In this document: piece after piece, positions 34,647 to 41,772 of the stretch
How the letters are laid out: every line of letters starts with the position of its first letter
Position numbering within the stretch: the first letter of the stretch is position 1
Program-made: the position numbers and the translations under genes
NCBI GenBank assembly: GCA_017435525.1
Contig: JAFSEW010000066.1
Coordinates: 1 to 64,000 of the forward strand
DNA: 64,000 nt
Reading direction: 5' to 3'
From: Oscillospiraceae bacterium
GTDB lineage: Bacteria; Bacillota; Clostridia; Oscillospirales; Oscillospiraceae
The notes under the pieces: generated by a model
Seen by the model: the letters and a program-made list of their open reading frames with translations, nothing else
Database searches by the model: none
Told to the model about the DNA's origin: nothing

Positions 34647-36098
34647 ATGGTTTCTCAGGATAAACTAAATTTAACTATGCTTTGCGATTTCTACGAACTT
34701 ACAATGTCCAACGGTTATTTTAAAAACGGCTACAAGGACAGGATTTGCTATTTTGATGTCTTCTACCGTCAGTGTCCCGATGGAGGCGGCTTTGCCATTG
34801 CAGCCGGTCTGGAGCAGATCGTTCACTATGTTCAGGATCTGCACTTCTCCTCCGAGGATATTGAATATCTGCGCGGGCGTGGTATCTTTGGCGAAGATTT
34901 CCTCAGCTACCTGGCTGAGTTTAAGTTTACCGGCGACATTTGGGCAGTTCCCGAAGGAACTCCCATTTTCCCCAAGGAGCCTATCATTACGGTTCGCGCA
35001 CCCGCAATTCAGGCACAGTTGATCGAAACCTATATTCTGCTTTGTATCAACCATCAGAGCCTGATCGCGACAAAGGCCAATCGTGTAGTACGGGCTGCTC
35101 AGGGCCGTACGGTTCTGGAATTCGGTTCCCGCCGCGCACAGGGCGCCGACGCGGCTATTCTGGGTGCCAGAGCTGCCTATATTGGCGGCTGCCATGGCAC
35201 AGCCTGTACTATTTCTGATCAGCTCTTTGGCGTTAAGGCCGGTGGAACCATGGCCCATGCCTGGGTGCAGATGTTTGATACAGAGTATGAGGCATTTAAA
35301 ACTTATTGCGAAATCTATCCCGAAAACCCCACACTGCTGGTGGATACCTACAATACTCTGAAATCCGGTATTCCCAATGCTATCCGTGTATTTAATGAGG
35401 TGCTGAAGCCCAAGGGCCTGACCAAATGCGGAATTCGGCTTGACTCCGGTGATATGACTTACCTCTCCAAAAAGGCACGGCAGATGCTGGATGAAGCAGG
35501 CTGGACCGAGTGCAAGATCTCTGTGTCCAATTCGCTGGATGAGCATATTATCCAGGACATTCTCCGCCAGGGCGCCCAGATTGATGTCTTTGGTGTTGGC
35601 GAGCGGCTGATTACAGCAAAATCCGAGCCTGTGTTTGGCGGCGTTTACAAGCTGGTTGCCGTGGAAAAAGAAGGCGGTGTGGTGGAGCCCAAGATCAAAA
35701 TTTCTGAAAATGTGGGTAAGATTACCAACCCGCACTATAAGAAGCTCTACCGTTTCTTTGGTAATGACACTGGAAAAGCGATTGCAGACTATCTGTGCGT
35801 CTATGATGAGACTGTGGATGACAGCAAAGATTTGGAAATTTTTGATCCTGAGGCAACCTGGAAGACCAAGACAGTATATAATTTTACAGCCAAAGAGCTG
35901 CAGGTTCCCATCTTCAAGAACGGTGAACTGGTGTATGAGCTGCCCAAGCTGGAGCAGATCCGTACGTATTGCCTGCAGCAGGTGGACAGCCTTTGGGACG
36001 AAGTGAAGCGTTTTGATAATCCTCATAATTATTATGTGGATCTGTCCCAGAAGCTTTGGGACATCAAGTATGGCCTGCTGAAACGCAACAGTAAATGA
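34647..36098 (+). CDS. pncB: Nicotinate phosphoribosyltransferase
   Basis: Converts nicotinate and PRPP to nicotinate mononucleotide in NAD salvage. 483 residues, normal for the Gram-positive type. LTMLCDFYELTMSNGYF opens the protein. EFGSRRAQGADAAILGARAAYIGGC near 155-179 is the active-site block, with the following GTMAHAW containing the catalytic His. RLDSGDMTYLSKKAR near 265 and DVFGVGERL near 312 bind phosphate. ATG 34647 is 7 bp from GAGGTG; the open frame extends far upstream through the promoter and was not used. Confidence 0.94.
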   Translation: MVSQDKLNLTMLCDFYELTMSNGYFKNGYKDRICYFDVFYRQCPDGGGFAIAAGLEQIVHYVQDLHFSSEDIEYLRGRGIFGEDFLSYLAEFKFTGDIWAVPEGTPIFPKEPIITVRAPAIQAQLIETYILLCINHQSLIATKANRVVRAAQGRTVLEFGSRRAQGADAAILGARAAYIGGCHGTACTISDQLFGVKAGGTMAHAWVQMFDTEYEAFKTYCEIYPENPTLLVDTYNTLKSGIPNAIRVFNEVLKPKGLTKCGIRLDSGDMTYLSKKARQMLDEAGWTECKISVSNSLDEHIIQDILRQGAQIDVFGVGERLITAKSEPVFGGVYKLVAVEKEGGVVEPKIKISENVGKITNPHYKKLYRFFGNDTGKAIADYLCVYDETVDDSKDLEIFDPEATWKTKTVYNFTAKELQVPIFKNGELVYELPKLEQIRTYCLQQVDSLWDEVKRFDNPHNYYVDLSQKLWDIKYGLLKRNSK

Positions 36099-36102
36099 AA
36101 GA

Positions 36103-36133
36103 AACCCCTCCGGTGAAAACCGGAGGGGTTAAT
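36103..36133. terminator. Bidirectional terminator between pncB and the EamA gene
   Basis: AACCCCTCCGGT pairs perfectly with ACCGGAGGGGTT (12 bp) around GAAA, with T-rich runs on both sides. It starts 4 bp after pncB and 13 bp from the convergent gene. Confidence 0.88.
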
Positions 36134-36142
36134 TGTTTGGCG

Positions 36143-37048
36143 TTACATGTCGTATACACCCATGATAATGATGCCGAGGACAGTCGTGAGAATACAGGCA
36201 TAGTGCTTCCAGCTGAGCTTTTCTTTCAGGAAAATACGGCTCCACAGAACAGAAGCAACACAGTAGGAGGAGATAATGGGAGCAGCCAGTGCAGATTCGC
36301 CGCTGGCCAGGGCATAGATGTAGGCAAATTGACCAGCAGTTTCAAAGATCGCACCCACATACTTGGGGCCTTCCTGCTTGGGCAGGAACTTCTGCTTTTT
36401 CAAAAGAAGGATCACAAAACTTACGAGGCCTGCAGCCAGGAAAGTAAGCTCGTAAGCAACATTGGCGCTGTCTTCATTCAGTGTTTCCAGAACCAGATCA
36501 TCGGCAAAGGTGCCGGCTGCGTCCAGAATGCAGTAGGCGATGGGCAGTGCCAGAGCCAGCCAGCTCTTGGCATATTTGAAATTACCGGCTTCCTGACGGG
36601 CAGCACGCAGTTCGTCGTCTTCGTGGGCTTCTACAAAGCCAAGACCGATGACACCGGCAGCAGCCAGGGCGATGGCCAGGTACTGCGGCCATTCCATAGG
36701 ATCCGCAATACCGGAAACAATGGCGATGATGGCAACCAGCGCACCGGAAGCGTTGCAGATGGGGCTGGAGATGGAAAGCTCAATGTAGCGCAGGCCGATG
36801 TAGCCCATTGCCATAGACAGGATGTAAAGCAGAGATACAGGGAGATAGGTAAGGATAACATCCCAGGTGATGACAACACCGCCGACGAAGACTTCGTAGG
36901 CAGCATGCAGACCCATGACAATACCGACAGCCATAACCATCTTCAGATGGCTGTACTTGTCACTGGCATCACGGCAGCCGATCTTGGAGAAAAAGTCGGA
37001 GCCGGACCAGCACAGCAATGTGATAATAGAGAAAACAAACCAACCCAT
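36143..37048 (-). CDS. EamA/DMT family transporter
   Basis: A 301-residue membrane protein with about ten hydrophobic helices in two EamA repeats, a fold used for export of metabolites or amino acids. MGYIGLRYIELSISSPICNASGAL near 80-103 is the first repeat's family segment. YIYALASGESALAAPIISSYCVASVLWSRIFLKEKLS near 240-276 is the second. It follows the PLP-lyase gene by 21 bp and so may move a related sulfur amino acid or product; this is inference from context only. Confidence 0.85.
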   Translation of the reverse strand: MGWFVFSIITLLCWSGSDFFSKIGCRDASDKYSHLKMVMAVGIVMGLHAAYEVFVGGVVITWDVILTYLPVSLLYILSMAMGYIGLRYIELSISSPICNASGALVAIIAIVSGIADPMEWPQYLAIALAAAGVIGLGFVEAHEDDELRAARQEAGNFKYAKSWLALALPIAYCILDAAGTFADDLVLETLNEDSANVAYELTFLAAGLVSFVILLLKKQKFLPKQEGPKYVGAIFETAGQFAYIYALASGESALAAPIISSYCVASVLWSRIFLKEKLSWKHYACILTTVLGIIIMGVYDM

Positions 37049-37069
37049 AAAAAACCTTCTTTCTAAATG

Positions 37070-38353
37070 TTAAATGGCAGCCAGGCCGGCGTTGACCATT
37101 TCCTGCAAGCTCTTGAGAATGCCCAGCTTAGCATGGTACCAGGTCAAACCACCCTGGAAGTAAACGGCGTAGGGATCACGGATGGGTCCGTCTGCGGAAA
37201 GCTCAATGGAGGAACCCTGGATAAAGGCACCGGCTGCCATAATTACCTTGTCATTGTAGCCGGGCATATCCCAGGGGAGGGGAGTGGCAAAACTATCCAC
37301 AGGGGCTGCGCCCTGAATACCCTTACAGAATGCGATCATGGCTTCTTCGCTACCCAACTCAACAGCCTGAATGATGTCATGGCGGCTCTCGGTTGCGTTG
37401 GGAACACAGCGGAAGCCAAGGGGCTCGTAGAGATTAGCAGCAAAGATAGCACCTTTTTCTGCGCCTGCGACCACGGTGGGGGCCATGAAGAAACCCTGAT
37501 ACAGGCTGAGCATCAGACCCAGGTTTGCACCCACTTCCTGGCCGAGACCGGGCGCGGAGAGCCGATATGCGCAGCGCTCGACGCAGGTTTTGGTGCCGCA
37601 GATATAGCCGCCGATAGGAGCAAGGCCGCCGCCGGGATTCTTGATCAGAGAACCCACAACCATATCGGCACCTACATCAGATGGCTCAATGGTTTCTACA
37701 AATTCGCCATAGCAGTTATCTACCATAATCAGCACATCGGGCTTAATGTTTTTGCAGAAAGCGATCAGCTCACCGATCTGTGCCACAGAGAAAGTGGGAC
37801 GGGTGGCATAACCTTTGGAGCGCTGGATGGTAATGAGCTTGGTCTTTTCGTTAATGGCCTCCCGGATGGCATCGTAATCAAAACTGCCGTCTTCTTTCAG
37901 GTCAGCCTGCCGGTAGGTAACACCGTATTCAGCCAGAGAGCAGGGGCTGGGGCGGATACCAATGACTTCCTGCAGGGTATCGTAGGGAATACCCACAGGA
38001 GAGAGCAGCTCATCGCCGGGCAGAAGATTGGCGCTGAGTGCTACGGTCAGTGCATGGGTTCCGCAGGTAATTTGGGGACGAACCAAAGCCGCCTCTGTAT
38101 GAAACACATCGGCATAGACCCGTTCCAGGTTGTCACGGCCGATATCGTCATAACCGTAGCCGGTAGTTGCGGCAAAACAGGCGGCGCTGACACGGTTCTT
38201 CTGCATGGCAGAAAGAACCTTTGCCTGGTTGTATTCTGCGATTTTATCGATTTCGTCAAAGCGGTCTTTCAGACGATCCAGGGCAGCTTCGCCGTAATGG
38301 TAAACAGCAGGAGACACGCCCATTTCCTGATAGAATTCAATTAGTCTTTCCAT
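37070..38353 (-). CDS. Methionine gamma-lyase/aluminium resistance family PLP enzyme
   Basis: 427 residues. A fold type I PLP enzyme of the family annotated as aluminium-resistance protein or YnbB, similar to cystathionine/methionine gamma-lyases. The PLP-binding Lys is in VVGSLIKNPGGGLAP near residue 237. VDNCYGEFVE near 210 holds the ring-binding Asp. QITCGTHALTVAL near 93-105 is the phosphate-binding turn. The reaction is not proven for most members. It begins 1 bp after the AbrB-like regulator and is followed by a permease, forming a three-gene unit. Confidence 0.85.
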   Translation of the reverse strand: MERLIEFYQEMGVSPAVYHYGEAALDRLKDRFDEIDKIAEYNQAKVLSAMQKNRVSAACFAATTGYGYDDIGRDNLERVYADVFHTEAALVRPQITCGTHALTVALSANLLPGDELLSPVGIPYDTLQEVIGIRPSPCSLAEYGVTYRQADLKEDGSFDYDAIREAINEKTKLITIQRSKGYATRPTFSVAQIGELIAFCKNIKPDVLIMVDNCYGEFVETIEPSDVGADMVVGSLIKNPGGGLAPIGGYICGTKTCVERCAYRLSAPGLGQEVGANLGLMLSLYQGFFMAPTVVAGAEKGAIFAANLYEPLGFRCVPNATESRHDIIQAVELGSEEAMIAFCKGIQGAAPVDSFATPLPWDMPGYNDKVIMAAGAFIQGSSIELSADGPIRDPYAVYFQGGLTWYHAKLGILKSLQEMVNAGLAAI

Positions 38354-38354
38354 T

Positions 38355-38594
38355 TTATTCCTCTTTCGCTACACTGTTAAATAGTTGGTTTGCAATGCTG
38401 CTTAAAACATCCGGACGAGATACAATCAGGCCGGTGTCTTCTTCGCCCAGGATTAAAAGCGTATCTCCGGGTTTGATATTAAAAAGTTCACGGGCTTCTT
38501 TGGGTATCACGATTTGCCCACGGTCGCCAACTTTTGCGGTTCCGAAAACGCGTTTTCCCTTTGCTTTAGCCAGGATATGCTTACCAGCCGCCAT
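38355..38594 (-). CDS. AbrB/MazE/SpoVT family DNA-binding protein
   Basis: 79 residues. The swapped-hairpin AbrB domain is clear: RVFGTAKVGDRGQIVIPKEARELFNIKPGDTLLILGEEDTGL, residues 15-56. Full-length AbrB-like regulators act as dimers or tetramers on AT-rich operators. It is the first gene of the unit with the PLP lyase and permease, so it probably controls itself and them. GAAAGGAG precedes the ATG. A tandem 9-bp repeat lies in its leader. It is not a MazE antitoxin by context: no toxin gene is adjacent. Confidence 0.88.
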   Translation of the reverse strand: MAAGKHILAKAKGKRVFGTAKVGDRGQIVIPKEARELFNIKPGDTLLILGEEDTGLIVSRPDVLSSIANQLFNSVAKEE

Positions 38595-38613
38595 GGCACA
38601 GCTCCTTTCCTAT

Positions 38614-38631
38614 TTTTCATACTTTTCATAC
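38614..38631. repeat. Tandem 9-bp repeat in the abrB-like leader
   Basis: TTTTCATAC occurs twice in direct tandem (38614-38622, 38623-38631), just downstream of the -10 of the regulator's promoter. It may be a binding site for the regulator. Confidence 0.6.
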
Positions 38632-38637
38632 CTGCAA

Positions 38638-38666
38638 AGTATAGTACATCAGAAAAATGATGTCAA
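38638..38666 (-). promoter_or_regulatory. Promoter of the abrB-like/PLP-lyase/permease unit
   Basis: Minus-strand TTGACA (38666-38661), a 17-bp spacer and TATACT (38643-38638). Confidence 0.87.
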
Positions 38667-38674
38667 GTCATTGA

Positions 38675-38710
38675 AGCAAAAAACCTCTCTTTTCAGAGAG
38701 GTTTTTTGCT
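38675..38710 (-). terminator. Terminator of the YugP gene
   Basis: AGCAAAAAACCTCTC and GAGAGGTTTTTTGCT are fully complementary (15 bp, 6-base loop). Read on the minus strand, it follows the YugP stop by 1 bp and ends in a T6 run. Confidence 0.92.
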
Positions 38711-38711
38711 G

Positions 38712-39413
38712 TTAGTCCCGGCGGCGTCTTCCAAAAATCAAAATTAGCCGGAGCAGCTGTGCCAATGCCACGGCAGTGGCAGCAACATAAGTCATAGCAG
38801 CTGCACGCAAGGTTTTTCTGGCGCCTTTTTGTTCTTCTTCTGTCAAAAGTTCTCCGGTTTCTATAGCTGCCAATGCACGGCGGCTGGCGTTAAACTCTAC
38901 AGGGAGCGTGACCAACTGAAATACCAGAGACAAACCGAAACAGACAATTCCCAGATAAACAAAGGTGTAGGAGAGATTCTCAAAGACTGCAAAGAGCAAA
39001 CCGATCAGAATCAAGGGCATAGCCAGCTTGGAACCGATATTGGTGATTGGGATGATTGCGGCCCGAAACTTGATGGGTGCATAGCTTTGGGCGTACTGTA
39101 CTGCATGACCGGCTTCATGGCAGGCAACGCCGATTGCGGCAGTGGAAGTGTTGCCATAAACCGAGTCAGACAGCCGGATAACATTTGTACGGGGATCATA
39201 ATGATCTGTCAGATTTCCGTTGACGCGCTCAATGCGGACGCCGCTTACACCGTTGGAGCGCAGAACCCGTTCAGCTGCCTGGGCTCCGGTAATACCGCGC
39301 CGTGACATTTGAGATGAATACTTTTTAAAAGTGCTGTTTACAGAGCTGCTTGCCCATAGGGAGAACAACACACAAGGCATAACCAGCACAATATAAGTCC
39401 AATCGAAATACAT
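38712..39413 (-). CDS. YugP-like zinc metallopeptidase (neutral membrane peptidase family)
   Basis: 233 residues. A membrane-bound protein with hydrophobic segments near 5-22, 125-165 and 205-225. The zinc motif HEAGH is in GVACHEAGHAVQYAQ near 97. It resembles Bacillus YugP (Peptidase_M neutral, PF04298 type); the role is unknown. ATG 39413 follows GAAAGGAA; an upstream in-frame ATG lies inside the preceding gene and was rejected. Only 13 bp separate it from the TIGR04255 gene, so they share a transcript. Confidence 0.85.
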   Translation of the reverse strand: MYFDWTYIVLVMPCVLFSLWASSSVNSTFKKYSSQMSRRGITGAQAAERVLRSNGVSGVRIERVNGNLTDHYDPRTNVIRLSDSVYGNTSTAAIGVACHEAGHAVQYAQSYAPIKFRAAIIPITNIGSKLAMPLILIGLLFAVFENLSYTFVYLGIVCFGLSLVFQLVTLPVEFNASRRALAAIETGELLTEEEQKGARKTLRAAAMTYVAATAVALAQLLRLILIFGRRRRD

Positions 39414-39426
39414 AGCAATTCCTTTC

Positions 39427-40170
39427 TCAGTTAGGCCCCATGGCGTTATGGAGCATATCGGTGATGGCACCCCGGAAGATGCCGTAGCTTTGGCTGTGGA
39501 GTGTTTGCAGAGTGCCTGCTGAAGTGTTAACGGGAATGTTGCCTGCCATGAACAAGTCCTGATCGAAGATGAATTTCACTTCTGGATCAATCTTTCCGTT
39601 GCGGTTGACTTTGCCGGGGCCCGCATGAATTTTTACACGGCAACCTCCCCGCAGTGCAGTCTCCACATCCACAGAGCAACGGAGCGTGGCAGACTCAGAA
39701 ACATCTTCATCAGCCAGTATACCCAGATAGCTGGCTTCCATGAGCTCTCGGAAAGGAACCTCAGAAAGATTCAAACGCTCCCTGGAAATGAAATTTACAT
39801 ACCGCAGCCCGACGCGTTCAAAATAGGCAGGTTTATAGATCTGAATGAAGGCAGCAAGGGGTTTATCCAGCATGTTGGCGAAATCTTCCCAGCAAGTGTA
39901 TTTTCCGCAGGAAAGAGAAATGAACTTGCTGGTCAGGTTGATTCGCCACATACCGTCAGCGGTTACAAATTGGTAGTTATTGGCGGGCGGGTTTTTGCCG
40001 GGAAGCGCTTCTGGGCGCACAGCGTATTTTGGAAAGATATGGCGAATCGCTTCCTGAAAATCTGCAGGTATATTAGCCTGAATGGATAGAATTTCCGGAA
40101 AACGAAGCTGACAGATTACCTCGGCAAGCGGGTTTGTATCATAGATGCACCGTGGTTCATGTGAGATCAT
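39427..40170 (-). CDS. TIGR04255 family protein
   Basis: 247 residues, soluble. The start NPLAEVICQLRFPEILSI with FQEAIRHIFPKY, then MWRINLTSKFISLSCGKYTCWEDF and YFERVGLRYVNFISRE, matches the TIGR04255 family. That family is scattered among bacteria and has no known role. It is the first gene of a two-gene transcript with the YugP-like peptidase. No metal or catalytic motif stands out. Confidence 0.75.
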   Translation of the reverse strand: MISHEPRCIYDTNPLAEVICQLRFPEILSIQANIPADFQEAIRHIFPKYAVRPEALPGKNPPANNYQFVTADGMWRINLTSKFISLSCGKYTCWEDFANMLDKPLAAFIQIYKPAYFERVGLRYVNFISRERLNLSEVPFRELMEASYLGILADEDVSESATLRCSVDVETALRGGCRVKIHAGPGKVNRNGKIDPEVKFIFDQDLFMAGNIPVNTSAGTLQTLHSQSYGIFRGAITDMLHNAMGPN

Positions 40171-40201
40171 AGTCTAACCCCTTTTCACATTTCTTTTTTG
40201 C

Positions 40202-40230
40202 ATTATAACCTTTCTCAAAGTGCTTGGCAA
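40202..40230 (-). promoter_or_regulatory. Promoter of the TIGR04255/yugP unit
   Basis: Minus-strand TTGCCA (40230-40225), a 17-bp spacer and TATAAT (40207-40202). It is divergent from the PAP2 promoter 27 bp away. Confidence 0.82.
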
Positions 40231-40256
40231 GGGTTCCGGGGCGAATGGGAGAAAAC

Positions 40257-40285
40257 TTTACAAATTCGACAAAAAGTGCTATAGT
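40257..40285 (+). promoter_or_regulatory. Promoter of the PAP2/dut unit
   Basis: TTTACA (40257-40262), a 17-bp spacer and TATAGT (40280-40285), with TGC before the -10. Confidence 0.82.
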
Positions 40286-40309
40286 GAAAAACAATAAGGA
40301 GGTAGGACA

Positions 40310-41221
40310 ATGGAATTTTTATATTTGCTTGAAAAAATCCGTGTGCCGGTTTTGAATGAGTTTTTGTTGGCGATTACAGCGCTTGGTGAAGAAACTGCAT
40401 TCTTAACCATAGGACTTATTGTATTTTGGTGTGTCGGTAAGCGGCAGGGCTATTATTTAATGACAGTTGGCCTTGCGGGTACGGTTGCCAGTCAGCTAAT
40501 GAAGATTGTTTGCAGAGTTCCCAGACCGTGGGTGCGGGACAGTAATTTTACAATTCTGGAAGCCGCCCGTGAAGCGGCAGGGGGTTACAGCTTCCCCAGT
40601 GGACACACCCAGACGGCTGTGGGTACATTTGGCTCCGTTGCGGTTTTCACACGGAAAAAATGGATTGCAGTCATATGTGTGGTGTTGGCAATACTGGTGG
40701 GTTTTTCCAGAATGTATATTGGTGTGCATACTCCGGCAGATGTACTGGTGGGCGCACTGCTGTCTGCAGTGCTGATTGCCGCATTTTATCCGCTGATGCT
40801 TGGTAAAAAAGACAGAACCTATTTTGGCTTGGCGATCCTTGCGGTGTTAAGCATCGCGTATTTGCTCTACATGGAGCTTACAGCATTCCCTGTGGATGTT
40901 GATCCGCACAATTATGCGTCTGCAATGAAAAACGCCTATACCCTTATTGGGTGCAGCGCGGCATTGCTGATTGTTTATCCGGTGGAAAAGCGATATATTA
41001 AGTATTCGGAAAAAGCAGTTTGGTGGGCGCAGCTTTTGAAGATTGCGCTGGGATTATTGGCTGTACTGGCGGTAAAGGAGGGGCTGCGGAGTCCTCTGGA
41101 ATTACTCTTTGCCGGGCATCTGGCAGCAAGAGCTGTACGCTATTTTTTGATTGTGATCACCGCCGGCCTGGTTTGGCCACTGACTTTCCGGTTCTTTGCT
41201 AACATGGGAAACAAGAAATAA
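40310..41221 (+). CDS. PAP2 family membrane phosphatase
   Basis: 303 residues with about seven hydrophobic segments. The three phosphatase motifs are present: KIVCRVPRP (K-x6-RP) near 65, PSGHTQ near 97 and SRMYIGVHTPADV (SR-x5-H-x3-D) near 138. Such enzymes remove phosphate from undecaprenyl pyrophosphate or phospholipids; the substrate is not clear here. AAGGAGG lies 8 bp before the ATG. It is followed 13 bp later by dut. Confidence 0.9.
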   Translation: MEFLYLLEKIRVPVLNEFLLAITALGEETAFLTIGLIVFWCVGKRQGYYLMTVGLAGTVASQLMKIVCRVPRPWVRDSNFTILEAAREAAGGYSFPSGHTQTAVGTFGSVAVFTRKKWIAVICVVLAILVGFSRMYIGVHTPADVLVGALLSAVLIAAFYPLMLGKKDRTYFGLAILAVLSIAYLLYMELTAFPVDVDPHNYASAMKNAYTLIGCSAALLIVYPVEKRYIKYSEKAVWWAQLLKIALGLLAVLAVKEGLRSPLELLFAGHLAARAVRYFLIVITAGLVWPLTFRFFANMGNKK

Positions 41222-41234
41222 TGGGAGAAAAAGT

Positions 41235-41672
41235 ATGGAGAAAATTGCTGTTAAGAAACTTAGAGAGAACGCCGTGATCCCCACATACGGTTCTGCAGAA
41301 GCAGCCGGCGCGGATCTCTACGCCTGCTTGGAAGAAACTATCGTTGTAGCACCCGGAGAAACTGTTTTTGTGCCTACAGGTCTTGCTATGGAAGTGCCCA
41401 AAGGCTGTGCCGGTCTGGTGTTTGCCCGCAGCAGTCTGGGTGCCAAGCGCGGGCTGGCACCAGCCAACAAAGTTGGTGTGATTGATTCTGACTATCGCGG
41501 CGAATTCTTTGTGGCGCTGCACAACCACGGGAAACAGCCACAGGAAATCAGCCATGGAGAACGGATTGCGCAGCTTCTGATCGTCCCGGTGTTTACCCCC
41601 GGATTCACAGAGGTGACGGAGCTTTCCGATACACAGCGGGGAAGCGGTGGATTTGGCTCTACCGGTAAGTAA
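41235..41672 (+). CDS. dut: dUTP diphosphatase
   Basis: Splits dUTP to dUMP and pyrophosphate, keeping uracil out of DNA. 145 residues with the five trimeric dUTPase motifs: SAEAAGADLYA, FARSSLGAKRGL, VGVIDSDYRGEFFV (catalytic Asp), GERIAQLLIVP and the C-terminal RGSGGFGSTGK arm. ATG 41235 follows GGGAG; the upstream frame overlaps the PAP2 end. Confidence 0.96.
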   Translation: MEKIAVKKLRENAVIPTYGSAEAAGADLYACLEETIVVAPGETVFVPTGLAMEVPKGCAGLVFARSSLGAKRGLAPANKVGVIDSDYRGEFFVALHNHGKQPQEISHGERIAQLLIVPVFTPGFTEVTELSDTQRGSGGFGSTGK

Positions 41673-41702
41673 GGAAAAACAAATATTTGGCAGTTTTTAC
41701 AC

Positions 41703-41731
41703 TATACATTTGCTGAAATATGCCATATAAT
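41703..41731 (+). promoter_or_regulatory. Possible promoter of the Na/Pi transporter gene
   Basis: A perfect TATAAT (41726-41731) with only a weak -35 (TATACA at 41703-41708, 17-bp spacer). A palindrome follows at 41737-41754. Confidence 0.5.
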
Positions 41732-41736
41732 GATAT

Positions 41737-41754
41737 CATGCAAATTTGTGCATG
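41737..41754. repeat. Palindrome at the expected transcript start of the Na/Pi gene
   Basis: CATGCA-AATTTG-TGCATG: a perfect 6-bp inverted repeat with a 6-bp centre. It may be an operator, as its position just after the -10 would block initiation. Confidence 0.55.
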
Positions 41755-41772
41755 AAAGTTAGGGAGGTTACT

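Noticed and set aside
37067..38344. A 425-codon plus-strand frame opposite the PLP lyase
   Set aside because: Antisense to a conserved enzyme with all PLP residues, with no ribosome site or family match.
38355..38594. MazE-type antitoxin of a toxin-antitoxin pair
   Set aside because: The adjacent genes are a PLP enzyme and, across a terminator, a protease gene; no toxin-like small gene overlaps or follows.
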